Origin: Drosophila pseudoobscura
Taxonomy: Eukaryota; Arthropoda; Insecta; Diptera; Drosophilidae
Direction: 5' to 3'
Assembly: GCF_009870125.1 (NCBI RefSeq)
Contig: NC_046681.1
Location: 6,523,001 to 6,587,000, forward strand
DNA: 64,000 bases
Part shown: piece by piece, positions 38,901-51,279 of the stretch
Numbering within the stretch: position 1 is the stretch's first letter
Layout of the letters: every line of letters starts with the position of its first letter
Position numbers and translations under genes: made by a program
Notes under the pieces: model-generated
Seen by the model: only the letters and a program-made list of their open reading frames with translations
Databases searched by the model: none
Told to the model about the DNA's origin: nothing

Positions 38901-41900
38901 TTTTGGGGACATGTTTTGACTTCCCCAATGTCGAGTTTGGCAGTTTCGTGGCCAAAAATGGGACTTGGCTCAAATGGCGCACAGCTGGAGTGAAAAAACA
39001 AATTGATTTCCCATCCCACAGAAACCGGAAATGGAACGATATCTTAATGTGGAAAACTTTTGCATTATCAAATTCCAATATACAGATTACTTGAAATACA
39101 TTTCCGTTTTAGTCGGGAAAATATGTTTTGTTATTCTGCTTAAGTCTATTATCTGCTAGTGGGCTATGGTACGAGTGCCTGTTGTGCAATTCCCCTATTA
39201 GATCCCACAGAGAATTCCGCTTTTCTTGTCGCGTTGCAAAATATCGGTCAGTGCGTTGGACTCAATGACAAATTCCATCTATTTATAAACGCCAAAACTT
39301 TTATTCCACTCGCGCCCATCAGTCAATGAGAATTCTCACACCTAGCCGAGCGTTCTCACAGTCTCCATGACGCAACCTCCCAGAGAGCCAAGAACGACAC
39401 AAACATTGCGCAAACAATAAATTAGCCAGCAAATATTGCACAATGCCTGGAAAAACAGTTTGGTCCAGTGTATTTTATTTGATTTTTTCCGCCCCGAAAA
39501 GCACGGCAAAAGCAAGTATGCCGTAGGCCGCCAGAGTTTACCGAGACTTCGAGTACCAAGAACTCTTGGCCGGAGTCGGCCAACATTTACCGAAGGTAAT
39601 TTGTCTAGGAAAAGCTTTTTGCTCAACTTGGCGGGTACGCGGGTACCCGTATAACATTTCCATGACAACTCGCTTTTGGCAATTGCCCAGTAAGCATTTT
39701 GAATATGCCCATCTCTTGGCCCCGTCTCTGTCTCTGACTCGGGCACTTGTAAGGTCAACAACCGCTGTCTGGCTACTTGGCTGCCTACCTAATGGCCGGC
39801 TCGGCCCGGCTACTTGACTTCTTCGCATCTTCGTGGATATCGTAGGTGTTTTCTCTGGCAATTATTTATCCATAACGTTGCCTCTTAGAGCAGTTTATGT
39901 GATGGTCTTTTGTTTTTTCCTTGTCTTTAACCCCTTTTCGGATCTACAGAGAAAAAAACCCTGAAAGGAGGCTGACCAAAATGAATAAGCAATAAGCCAA
40001 ATTAACTTTTGAATGTTATCCCGCAAAAGTCTACTCCCTCCAAAAATTGAGTCAGTCTCGGACATCCAAATGAGGCGATGAGGTGATTGCCCAGCTGGGA
40101 ACCCGAGAACTTGCAGGGCTTTGTTTTTTCCCCATAATAATTATTGAATGGTTTCTGGATCAGCTTTTTGTTTAATGGTGGTATACGTGCATTCGTACAT
40201 ACGTAAATACTAAAAGATCCAAAAATTAGCTAATAAATCATACAGCGTACATATGTATATGGAATCTATATCGATGTACATATCCTTATCTGTATAGATA
40301 TGGATCCATTTATCAGCGCCTGGTTTTTGGCTAATTTGTGATGTGGCTTTTTTCAGAGATAGGTTCTAAGGAAATTAACGACCTATCAATGTCCGAACAG
40401 CTCTTCAGGCTGATCGAGTGACAGGCGCGTGTTTAGCGGGGCATAGAATCAAACCCCTCCAATCAATCACTAGTCTAGTAGGTTTATAAAAAACAACCAC
40501 AAGGGAAATATGTATGTTAATTGGCCGTGTTGTTCAGTTGGTTCTCCCCCGACTGAATATACTTCAAGATTGCATGAATCAGCTTCATCTGCGGGTTATC
40601 AGTAGCTGCCTCTGTAATGCCTCGATTTATTTAAATGAGGCTGTAACTCAAATAATGGGTTTTTGTTTATTGTAGCTTGGCTGATAAGCCGCCAGTTGAA
40701 TAGCGCGATTGATGAGCAATATATTTATGGTGTAAGCCAATATCGGTACACCAAGGCTGATGTCATGGAACTTCTCTACAATATCAGTGGAAGTTTTTAA
40801 CGTTTCTTCTATAGAAAATATTTCTAAACTGGATTTCAGGTCTGGACAGACTTTTCTCATATCTTTTATGGAGTTTTACAAGCCGCGAGCAGCGGCTTTG
40901 GGCCATGGAACATTTGCATAAACAAACGCTGGCTCTTTGTTAGTTTTATTTCGTAGGCTTTTAAGCATAAAAGCGTCACATTTCACTTTTCCCTCTCCCC
41001 GATTATGGTGCGGTATGTGAAAATTTCGGCTTGAATGAATCTCTGAGAAGAGCGCAAAAGCCGATTCACAGATATAATCAGTATCGATATGTAGGTTAAT
41101 GCCATGCTTAGTTTGGGTCCGACCCGATGAACTGGATTTTTTGGATTTGGTGTCTTCTCCCCATTTTTCTGGCTCATTCGTGCTCTTATAAATGCAAATT
41201 AGGGTTAGCTCTGAAAGAAAATTAAACCGCAGTCTGAATTACGCAGTGGTCTGTCCTTCTAGAACGTCTCAATTCACACCATAATCGGAAAGTGGTGTAA
41301 AAAGTTGGCCAAATAATTACTCGTAACCACTTTTGGGTATTCATTCAAAATTCAGTTTGATATTCGTGTTTTCTGCCTCAATTTCGAATTGCGTGTTGGG
41401 CAAGTGTCTAAAATGCCGTCTGATGTATAATTAATACCTATAATTACCTTGAAATTAGCATGAATTTTCTGCACTCAGCGTTTGGCGCCTGCCCAAAAAC
41501 GCAATTTCCATTTTGGGGGGCCTCAAATCGACTGATTCCTAAAAGGTCTTTGCGGAATGCATTTATATGGCATTTCACAGTGAAACCATTAAGATTGTTT
41601 CGATTCGAACTTGATCCGATTATAATTATAGTTCTAGTTCATCAACTGCATCCACAAAAATGCAAAAAAGTCATATCTGTTTAGCCAGATCCAATGGATA
41701 ATGCTATTTTCGATAATACTAGATATAGATCAATGAAAGCATTGGAATAGCCGGGAAGGTAGGCTGTCCACGTTGCAGCTGTTGTTTCTGGATTGATTTT
41801 GTTCTGGATTAGATTCGACCATCGACTAAAGTGTGGGCGAAGAACCCGACCCGCGAAAGGGTCCCTATTTTATGCCCGTCTGAAAGACTGTTACGGTTCA

Positions 41901-44779
41901 TTTGATATCCCATGCCATGTCCTAGGCTGCAGCCATCACTTAAATATTAACGTTGACGTTTCAGTTGGATGTGTGGGCGGGCTAGTTAGAGGCCAAGCCG
42001 GGGGGTTTGGGTATGTGGACAGATGCCAATTTACATTTTTAATACTAGCCGCGGATCGATACGCCATCAGCCATGGGTTTTGTTCCAATCGAATCAATTT
42101 GAAATGCATGAAACTATTCAGAAAATTGCAGTCGCATGCAACAGGAATGGGTTCGGGCTCGGGCTCGGGCTCGGGTTTGGCTGGTGGTTCTGTCCAGTGG
42201 CTCTAATTTCCTTTCACAAACAAAAGAAATAGAAAGGAAAAGAATTGCATAAGTCAAATCGGTAGCCAGCCCAGGCCCAGGCCGCTGCCACATGTGGGAA
42301 ATATTTGCCACCGTTTCCGGAAGTTTCTGCAACGCTGTGCCGTGGTTGGGCCTCTGCTGATACAATTTTATTCGCAGCTACCTTATATATGTACATATAC
42401 TATGTGTAGTTTGTTGTTGTTTTTCTGGCCGCTGAACATGCAACATGTTGCATGTTACGGCCGCATTGCTGGAGCCATTTCAACATAATACTTATGCAAA
42501 GCCCCAACCCCAGCGTCAGCGTCAGCTTCAAATGTGGCAAGCAATAATAATAAGGGTACTCATGTAATTTACCTTCATATTCCGCCCACCTCAGCCCCAT
42601 CCCATCCCCACCATCTCGTACTTGATAATCTTCGGTCAAATAGTTTTTGCTCTCGTTTCTTCAGAGTTTGGGAAAATCTGTGGAAATTCCTCAGATATCA
42701 ACGTAATTTACTAGATCCCACAGTTAACGTTGCCGCTCCCAGCCATTTCAGATCTAAGCGTTGTGGGAGAGATTTTAAGAGAGATACGATACCTTATTTC
42801 CTCTAGAGACGCACTTTCTCAGGCACAGTCCCATTTATTTGAAACATTTCCCACAAATATTTCTATTTGAATATGAATTGAAACCTGTGTATAGTATTTC
42901 TGAAATCTCAGTGATTCTGAGTCCTGGATACCCCTAAGTCGGGTAGCCTTGGATACACTCTTACAGGTAGTAGGCCAGACGGATCCACACAATTAGCTTC
43001 ATTTAGAACATTTTGCATAGCAAAGCCTTGGCAAAAACGAACTGCACGCGGAGCTCCCCGAAGGGAAATCTCACATTACATATTACAGCCCCCCCTGCAA
43101 TCCGCTTGGATACGCACTCCTTCTCGCTTCCAGTCGGCTGCTTGACATGTGAGTGACAAAATAAACGTCCGTTTCATAATGGCCCATGACTTCTTGGGAT
43201 TACTTAAGCAAGCCCCGCATCAGATTTCACACGGGCCGGAATATTCCACTGTGCGAAAAGATAGCGTCAGAGGAGAAGTTCGGGGCATTGTTTCTCTATT
43301 TTTAGCGGTGAATCTCAGCCGATGCTCGGCCATAGCTGCTCCTGCTTGCCTGCCATTTCCAAATACCTCAAAAACCATGCGAAAACACAAAACAGAGGCA
43401 CGAAAACTATGTCAACACTCGACAAGTCGACCATTTCGGGCTAGTTTGAGATGAGAGCGAAAGTGGAGTAACTTGGTTAAGACTTTTGTGTGCCAAACGG
43501 GAAATTCGAAGGCTCTGATTTCGGCCTGTGGGGCGGCAAGTGGGGGCAGGAATACGAATGTGCGTCAGGTAGCGCGCTAACCAAGCCCTCCTGGTGCCTG
43601 GCGCCTGTTTCTATCGACGTTTGAGGGGGTTGACCTTTATTTTACCTTTCTCGTGCGGCTGAAAGGCGACAAATGTGGCCTGAAATGAAAATATTTATAA
43701 ATAATAAGCGGCGGAAATTGGAAGAGCATATTTAATTTTCAAAGCAGACGTGGATGCATACAGCGGATAATCATTTTAGTGTGGGGTTTTTGAAGTGAAA
43801 TATAAGCGAGAACATAGTCTCCTCTCAAAGCTAACACATTGCATAAATATTATGTTTCTTCTTCGCATGCATCTTACGCAGGGGTTTAAATTTCAACCAT
43901 AAATATTCTAAAGATTTACACATCTTCTGTGTTGTATGATCTTGATGGTGATTATGGGCCATTTCCTCTTCAATTGAAGTTGTCAATTGTTTGAATTAAC
44001 TACCATATACACATATGTATCTGTATATGTGTACAAAGGGAGAATCAATTGAGAAAATACTCGGATCTGTTTTGGTACTGAATAACCATAGCCCAATCTC
44101 GAATTGATAGGTTGGATTTTATTGAGGTTTTTTTGGTGTTCACTAATTAAATTTCCTCTGGCGTGGTTTCACTACGAGCGGGTGCTGTCAGTTGCAGCAT
44201 ACAGACTCGCACATACAATACTCTACGTACACACACAAAAGTCAAATGTCAGAAATCAGAGAACCATACGTTACACGTTAATTAAATTAACTGTTAAACT
44301 GTTAAATATATATGTACATGCAGACCTATGTATGTAAGCGACAGCGAGGGTGAATATACATATGTACACTTTGAAATAGGACAAAGCCGTGACATGTGAG
44401 CAATTATTCCTGTTCGCATGTCATCGTAATTCCTGGGCATAGATAAAGTACAGTACACAAATGTTTAATGTATAGTGGAATGCATGAATCAGACCCATGA
44501 CTCACGGATGCGGGTATTTTGAGAATGCCTTTAGGCCGAGAAACGGGTCCCAGTCCCAGTCTCAGCCGTCTTCGCATCCATAAGCCGATGGCCGATGGCC
44601 GAGTCTGAGCTCTTGTGGAAGAGAAACGGGTGTGACGCATGAATGTTGAACTCTGGTGGTGGGCCCCACACTGTTGCAGACTGTTAAGTTTGATTCAATT
44701 TGAAGCAATCATCCATCGAAGCAACCATTGTCTAACCACTTGTCTCGCCCGATCTTCCAACTGTTTCCCTCAATTACAG
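35931..44779. other. Non-coding region, probably introns/enhancers of the PPP1R14 gene
   Basis: No ORF shows domain, codon or splice support. It contains AT-rich blocks, DRE-like TATCGATA near 38568 and 41083, and a short CGGGCT repeat at 42149-42178. The plus-strand acceptor AATTACAG at 44772-44779 opens the exon with the PPP1R14 start codon. Confidence 0.4.
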
Positions 44780-44838
44780 GCAGCGCCAATTAATTAAGGT
44801 TCAATAAACGAAGCTTGTATCCGTGAATCGATAGAAAA

Positions 44839-45349
44839 ATGCAGTGCGGCCTAGAGATGAACGACTGCGAGCGATCCCCCAACCGGACCAATCTACGCGT
44901 CAACTTCAACGAGAAGGGGGCCGAGGTGAAGGAGCGCAGGGAGAAGTTCCTCACAGCCAAATACGGATCACACCAGATGAGCCTCATCCGCAAGCGCCTC
45001 GCTGTGGAGATGTGGCTCTACGACGAGTTGCAGAAGCTCTTCGATCCGCCGGTAAGCATTCAAGGACTAGCACAAGGTCGTATTTTCTGTGAATAACATC
45101 TAACTTCTGACCCCAGAGCGAGGCCATTGATGTGGACATTGACGAGATATTGGACATGGACACAGATGACATAAGGAGATCTCATCTTATAGTGAGTAGA
45201 CCTTACAGCGACCATCCAGATATCTCTCTGATGCTTATGTATTTTGTGGTGGTCTCCTTTCGCAGAGGTTATTATCAGTCTGCAAACGCCCGCAATCGGA
45301 CATATCGAAGTTCATCAGCGACCTGCTGGATCGCGCAAAGACACTGTAA
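44839..45349 (+). CDS. CG17124: Protein phosphatase 1 inhibitor, PPP1R14 (CPI-17/PHI-1) family
   Basis: Exons 44839-45051, 45117-45191 and 45266-45349 give 123 aa, close to family length. The core aligns well with CPI-17/PHI-1: NEKGAEVKERREKFLTAKYG, then RLAVEMWLYDELQKLF, then VDIDEILDMDTDDIR, and a C-terminal helix SKFISDLLDRAKTL. Thr39 in FLTAKYG sits where CPI-17 has its activating Thr38; phosphorylation there (by PKC or ROCK in vertebrates) turns the protein into a strong inhibitor of myosin-phosphatase-bound PP1. No signal peptide or membrane segment, so cytosolic. Met7 is an alternative start. The 5' UTR exon begins at 44780. Symbol from memory; the family call is firm. Confidence 0.92.
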
Positions 45350-47871
45350 ATCTCCAGCCCCTCGATCATTCAGCAGAACTACACATACAATATGCAGACA
45401 ATGTGCAACAATAAATAATTAGGACCCTAAGTTTAGCCCGAAAATCAAAGAACAAGGAATTCAGTTACAAATCTTTAATTTAACCCATCCGGAACTTTTC
45501 CCCATAATTTCTGGGTTCTGTGTTCTGTTTACCTTAGTTGATAGTTCGGATCTTTTCGCTGACTAATTCAAAGTTGTGTTTCTAATTTAAGTCACCGATT
45601 ACGATAGCCAGATCGCTAGCCCTAAGCCTATGAACGTGAATTCATCAATTTTGTGATGAGACATGATTGTTTAAATAAAAAACATAACCAAACATGAACT
45701 GGCCTGAAAGCAAAAACGAATGTTAAGCATGTTTAGTGAAGTTAAGAATTTTGTGCTCCATTCTTGAAGAAAGATCATCCCCTTCGCGAGATCGGGGCTC
45801 ACCGACACTCTGGTTGTTCGCTAAATTCGCCTGTATGTGCTTATTTTAATCGATTAAAATTACCATTAAATCGTGTATCTATTATATATTAAATACAAAA
45901 ACAAACAAAAAACAAAAAGTTGGGAGAGCGCCGGCTCGGTTCTTGTAACGTAGTCGATCCCCAAGACAAAGATGTAAGCTCAGGTTCACTGCCAAAACGT
46001 GGAGTGGGGAAAGCTTGTGTGCTGAGTCGCTAAAGCAAATACAAACAGTTATTGAGTGCAGAAGAGTACAGTAAAGCCTGGCAAAAAGGAATTTTAATCA
46101 CAACTTTTTCTTTTCCTGAGATAAGTGAAATCGGAACTAAAGCGGTTCTGTAAGGGTTAGTATTGTAACTTCAGTAGAACCGATTTGTGTTTCCGAAATC
46201 CAGAGACATGATAGCCACATTTTAAAACAAAATGACACGAAACCATTTCCATAATTGTAAATAAATATTGAAGGAACAGCCCCAATCACAGCATAAACAA
46301 TAAACTCGAATGCATAAGCAATACCCTACAATTTGTAAATACCCTTGATAAAGCATTGACTAGACACTTCTTCGCTCCACGAGTACACCTACATACACAT
46401 TTGTAGTAGTTTCTAGTAATTCCCCATCAATCAAAAACTAACGTAAAAGTATTTTAAATGTGCTCAATATGGCCAGGGGGTAAATTGGGGAATTTGTAGT
46501 GCATAATTACGAAACAATTTTAAGCACATATTCAGTTTTAGCTGGAAATCAACACACACAATATGCCACTTCCTCTCTCTATCAGAATAAGATCTGAAAA
46601 GTATTAGAAACTCCTCTATAAAATGCTACTTGCATACTATTAAAATCACACTTAATCATCGCATATTTCCATTTAGGTGCTACACATAACACAAGCATAA
46701 CAGTCTAGGCACCCTTAGCATTAAAACATTCGAGCATAAACTTAATCACACACCTAATTCTCATTTTAAAGTTATCCATTAAAGCACACCCATACTCTCG
46801 TGCGAGTACGCACGCTATAAGACATATAAGGCACACTATAAGGAAATCTAAAGGAACATATTTATAAAACGCAAATGAAAAGTTTACAATAAAAATTTGA
46901 TGCTTTAGACACACAATTCTGGAGTTTTTTATTCAACACAAAAACTAGTGATATAATTTGAACTGTCCAAACGGCGGCATTTCAATTTCCGATATCTGCC
47001 GCCAACTATTGATACTATCGCAGAGTTTGATACTATCGCAGTTTCCAACAAGTTGGCAGTTCGCCAACAGCTGAAAACCTTAAACACACAATTCAAATGG
47101 GATTGAAAGATTACCAGACCTGAATATTTCCAAACGTAAGAGTACTGTTTCTTCAAGTAAGCACTGTACGCCTACTGATCCTCCGACTTGGCCCCAACCG
47201 ATCCAACGCCGGATTTGAATGATCTGGGACGACTGGTTCTGGCGTGCGAACACATTAAAATTCGTTTGACTGGTTTGCTTTTTAGTAACGATTAATGTAA
47301 TCTCTTCAGGGTGTGCTCTAAGGCGACTTTACAATATATGTATGTATATTGGGAATTATGCAGAGTGGAATTGTCGAGGCTTGCAGTTTGTGCCTTGCCT
47401 CAACGTGGGAATCGGTAATTGGGAATATCATTTAGGCGACTAAATGACCAGCTTAAAATACGAGTAGTCTTAATACTAACAAAATGTAAATTTAATACCT
47501 TTAGAAGATAATGTGCAAAACAATGCATCCGTTCCAAGAGTGTTCTAGACTCTGGATAATATAATTCTTATTTTGTATGAGAAGTGGTACCTGCTACCAG
47601 GGGTGTGATGGAGAAACATGAGATGTTGTACTACTAGACATAGAACAAGTTTCTGGTAAATTAAAATAAATAACGACTCTACTAAAGGATACAAGATAAT
47701 GATGAGCAAACGGTGATAAGGCATGGAATGCAAACGGTTCGAGAATTTCATCGAATCCAATCCCAAAAGTTGAGAAGATCTGCTGAGCATTCGGGAACCG
47801 ATCCACATTCCTTGTGTAAATATGCGGGACAATTATTTATGGTCGATGGCCAAAACGTAAGCTCCTTAAAT
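45350..47871. other. Long 3' UTR of the PPP1R14 gene and convergent intergenic DNA
   Basis: AT-rich, with AATAAA at 46888-46893 as a good distal poly(A) signal, plus several earlier ones. The zinc-finger gene converges from the right; its 3' UTR falls in the right part. No supported ORF is present. Confidence 0.5.
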
Positions 47872-49986
47872 TTAAATGAACTCCTCCGTGCAGACCTCTT
47901 CCTCATTATCGACATAGTCGCCGCACACCTCCTCCTGGCAGCCCACGTCCATGTCGGCAAACTCCTCGTAATACATGTCCGAGTCCATTACGGTCTCTTG
48001 CTCGGAAGCAGAAACACTGGGCTCGCAATCATCGGCCTCTGGCAGCGACTCCTCCTCCTCCTCTTCAAGATCTTCCTCCTCTTCGGGATCCTCCTCGTCC
48101 TCGCCAGTGGAGTCCATGGCTGGCAGTTGCTGCTGCTGCTGGCTCATCTGCTGCAGCATCGACTGAACGCGCTGCATGTAGGCCTGCTGCTGTATCAGGC
48201 TGCACTTGCCATCCAATGGAGCTGGTGTGGGCATCGCAGTGTGCTTAATGTTGTCCAAGAGAGCTGCATGCTGGCTGGTCACGTGCAGGGCCAGGGCGGT
48301 GGCGTCGGCGTGCAATGACCCGCAGACAATACACACTAGAGTCTCGTGCCGCTGCATGGGCACCGGTGTAGGTGTCACTCCTGGGACACTGTCTGCTCGA
48401 TTGTGGCTCTGGATGTGCTTATTCAGATATGCCTGCTGGCTGTAGGACTTGCCGCAGATGTGGCAGGGAAAGGGCTTCTCGCCAGCATGGATCTTCATGT
48501 GAACGCTGAGGCTGGAGGCCTGCGTGAAGCATTTTTCGCACAGCTTGCACTGGAAGGGCTTCTCCCCGGTGTGTATGCGCATGTGTATGTTGAGGCTGCC
48601 CGACTGCGTGAAGGAGCGATCGCAGAGGGAGCAGGTGAACGGTTTCTCGCCCATATGATTTTTCATATGCTGAACCAGCTCGGAGCTGACGCGAAAGGCC
48701 TCGCGGCAAATGGCGCACTGGTAAACCAGCTCCTGGGTGTGCATTCTCATGTGCTCGTCCAGTAGTGCCTCCGCCTTGAACTCCCTCTCGCACTCCGGAC
48801 ATGCAAAGGTCTCCGTTGGTGCTGTGTGCGTCTTCTGATGCAGCAGGAGCGAGGTGTAGTTCACGAATCCCTTGTCGCACTGCACGCACTGATGCGGCTT
48901 GCGCACGGCATGGGATCGCATGTGGACCATTAGACTGCTGGACTGGGTGAACGCCTTCGGACAGATCTCGCACTTGTACGGCTTTTCGCCGCTGTGGATC
49001 CTGATGTGTGTGTTGAGACTGCCGATGTGGGTGAAGGTTTTTTGGCAAATTGAGCATTGGAAGGGCTTGTTGGTGATGTGCGATCGCACATGCTTGGAGA
49101 GGTCGCCAGCATTGGGGAAGCTGGCCTCGCAGTGGGAGCACTGAAAGCATTTCTGCGCCGCTGGATTCGCGGCCAATGCAGAGTCCAGCATGGGATTGTT
49201 CGCCTTGCTGCGACGACCGCGCCGACGCTTGATAGGAGCAGGCTCCAGGGAGATGCTCATCGGGGGCAGCGGCGGTGGAGGCGGATGTGGCTGACTCACG
49301 GGCGTACTGAGTGGGGTGATGCTCATGGATGGTTGCAGTAGAATAATCGAAGTGGACTCCCGAGAATCTGCCATTTGCAGATGGAATTCGTTTGGATGCG
49401 GTCCAGCAAGCAGACACCTCATGGGGTGCGCAGACTCCAACTCGCCGTAGGAGACTCCAACTCCTTTGCTTAAGGAGTCCATGGGCTCTTGACTCTGACT
49501 CTGACTCTGCTGGGTAGTGGAGTTGCTGGTGGAACTGGGCATGGAGCTGGTCGAGCTGGACGAGTTGCTGGAGCTGGAACTGGAGCTGCTGTCGTCATCA
49601 TCATCATCGGAGCTGTCATCATCATCGCTGTCGTCCTCGTCGGATGAGTCGCTGTCGTCACTGGCAGGCTGTGACTGCTGCTCCTGTTCCTCCAGCTCGC
49701 AGACTGGCTCGAATATCCAACTGTAGTCCTCGCCCTCCTCCACCTGCTGCTCCTGGGACTCCCCTGGCTTCTGCTCTTGTGCTGGCTCGTTCGGATGGCG
49801 GCTATTCATGTGCTGGTACAGGGCCAGGGGATGTACAAAATACTCCGAGCAGCACATACAGTGAAACGTAAGGTCGGGGGCCTCCGGCTTCGGTGGCACC
49901 GGAGCCGGCTTCAGCACTGGCTGGCACAGGATCGGCGTGATGGTCAATGGCAGGTGGTGGTAATTATGCTTCAGTTGCACGGCCAT
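47872..49986 (-). CDS. C2H2 zinc-finger protein with 11 fingers
   Basis: One uninterrupted coding exon on the minus strand, 704 aa from the Met that follows a CTGTTGCAG acceptor by 26 nt. Finger 1 is isolated (about 41-64). A long Ser/Asp/Glu low-complexity tract follows (about 97-170), then a basic KRRRGRRSK patch (253-261), nine tandem fingers (about 281-528) with TGEKPF-type linkers, and a last atypical finger (about 549-575). The C-terminus is Gln-rich then strongly acidic. This is a sequence-specific DNA-binding, nuclear protein by family; targets cannot be inferred. An in-frame open stretch upstream of the acceptor could add a Cys-rich start if the intron were retained, but I consider that unlikely. 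I do not recognise the gene. Confidence 0.92.
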   Translation of the reverse strand: MAVQLKHNYHHLPLTITPILCQPVLKPAPVPPKPEAPDLTFHCMCCSEYFVHPLALYQHMNSRHPNEPAQEQKPGESQEQQVEEGEDYSWIFEPVCELEEQEQQSQPASDDSDSSDEDDSDDDDSSDDDDDDSSSSSSSSNSSSSTSSMPSSTSNSTTQQSQSQSQEPMDSLSKGVGVSYGELESAHPMRCLLAGPHPNEFHLQMADSRESTSIILLQPSMSITPLSTPVSQPHPPPPPLPPMSISLEPAPIKRRRGRRSKANNPMLDSALAANPAAQKCFQCSHCEASFPNAGDLSKHVRSHITNKPFQCSICQKTFTHIGSLNTHIRIHSGEKPYKCEICPKAFTQSSSLMVHMRSHAVRKPHQCVQCDKGFVNYTSLLLHQKTHTAPTETFACPECEREFKAEALLDEHMRMHTQELVYQCAICREAFRVSSELVQHMKNHMGEKPFTCSLCDRSFTQSGSLNIHMRIHTGEKPFQCKLCEKCFTQASSLSVHMKIHAGEKPFPCHICGKSYSQQAYLNKHIQSHNRADSVPGVTPTPVPMQRHETLVCIVCGSLHADATALALHVTSQHAALLDNIKHTAMPTPAPLDGKCSLIQQQAYMQRVQSMLQQMSQQQQQLPAMDSTGEDEEDPEEEEDLEEEEEESLPEADDCEPSVSASEQETVMDSDMYYEEFADMDVGCQEEVCGDYVDNEEEVCTEEFI

Positions 49987-51279
49987 CTTGACGTGTCGTG
50001 TGTATGTAAAGGCTGCAACAGAACAAGAACAGCAATGGCAATAGCGGTAGCAACAGCAACAACAACAAAAAACAACAAAAATAAGAAGCGTCAGATGAAA
50101 AATCAATGCTCTCGTACCTTAGGTGAGTTTAATGTTTATTTTCCAGTTTCAACGATTAGCAAACAATTACACACATATGCATGTACGTGCATACATACAT
50201 TTGTATATTATATCACTATGGTACTATTCAGGTTTCGTGCTTGCGTGTTTGGTTTTAGTATAACTAACATGTTTCAACTTTTCAGCTTTTGCGCGTTCAG
50301 CAAAGGTGAACTGTTTGTTCTTGTAATTTGAATTCTAGAGCTTCAGCATATTCATTCGCGTTTATCGGCCAATTCTCGTCTTGGTGTACACAAACAGACG
50401 CTGCCAAGGGGCAGCGCTCAGCGCATAAAACAAAGGAAGAGCATTAAAGTCGCAAGCGTCCTCTTAATGGTTACAACAAATAAAAGAAAAATGTTTTATG
50501 TTGGGTAGGTGAGCGACGCTCAGACGGCGTCTGCATGACAGCATACGACATACGATCATGCAAGCCAGACGTGTACACTCCTCTAAACACCTGCCTAAAC
50601 CGTTCAATACATACTTGCGATTGCAAGCAATTAATTAACTGAAAAATAGTGTGTATTGTGCTGTTAAATCTGAAATTAAATTTATTTATTTAGTTTAGCT
50701 GATATAAATATATATATATTACTAAAAATCAAGCATCCAAAATCAAATTACAGTTTTTGTACTTCAGCTGTCGACTCCTCTCTGACAAATGTACATTAAG
50801 TTACAGTTTACCACAAGAAGCTTAAGTTTAATTCAGGATTTTAAATTTTTATTTAATGTTTTCAGTAGGATTTTAAATAACATCCAGTGATAACATACCA
50901 CCCATTTATCGATACCTTTCGTTAGAATTTCGAGGCAATATAAGCTAGATACCAGAAGTGGCTAAGCAGAAAATAAATGAGCTAAAAATAAGACAGACTA
51001 AACACAAGTAAAAAAAATACATTTCGTGGTGTAGTTTTTTTTATTGAAATGAACACATCCTATCCTCTCCGTCTTTTTTGCACTGCCTTTTGAAATTACA
51101 TGCATATATTGTATAGTAGTAGTTTTGGCTACAAACTTTTTAGGTACTCAATGCTCAAAATGTGAGATCTAGCTTGAAATATGCCAAACTGGCAGTACTG
51201 ATTTGGAGCCGGCATTTTATCGGCGTGTATTTTTGTGTTGATTTGATTTAACAAACAGCAAATAAGTTTGCAACCGACC
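49987..51279. other. Divergent promoter region: zinc-finger gene / Nup107
   Basis: It holds the 5' UTR intron of the minus-strand zinc-finger gene and the Nup107 promoter. A DRE core TATCGATA lies at 50907-50914. The rest is AT-rich with no supported ORF. Confidence 0.5.

Noticed and set aside
47713-48318. 201-codon plus-strand frame
   Set aside because: It is an antisense shadow of the zinc-finger gene 3' end.
48419-49417. 332-codon minus-strand frame rich in His and Gln
   Set aside because: It is an alternative frame of the same zinc-finger exon, produced by its repeated codons.
49987-50106. N-terminal extension of the zinc-finger ORF with a Cys-rich hydrophobic start
   Set aside because: It is simply the 5' UTR intron read through. 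A good CTGTTGCAG acceptor sits 26 nt before the more plausible Met.
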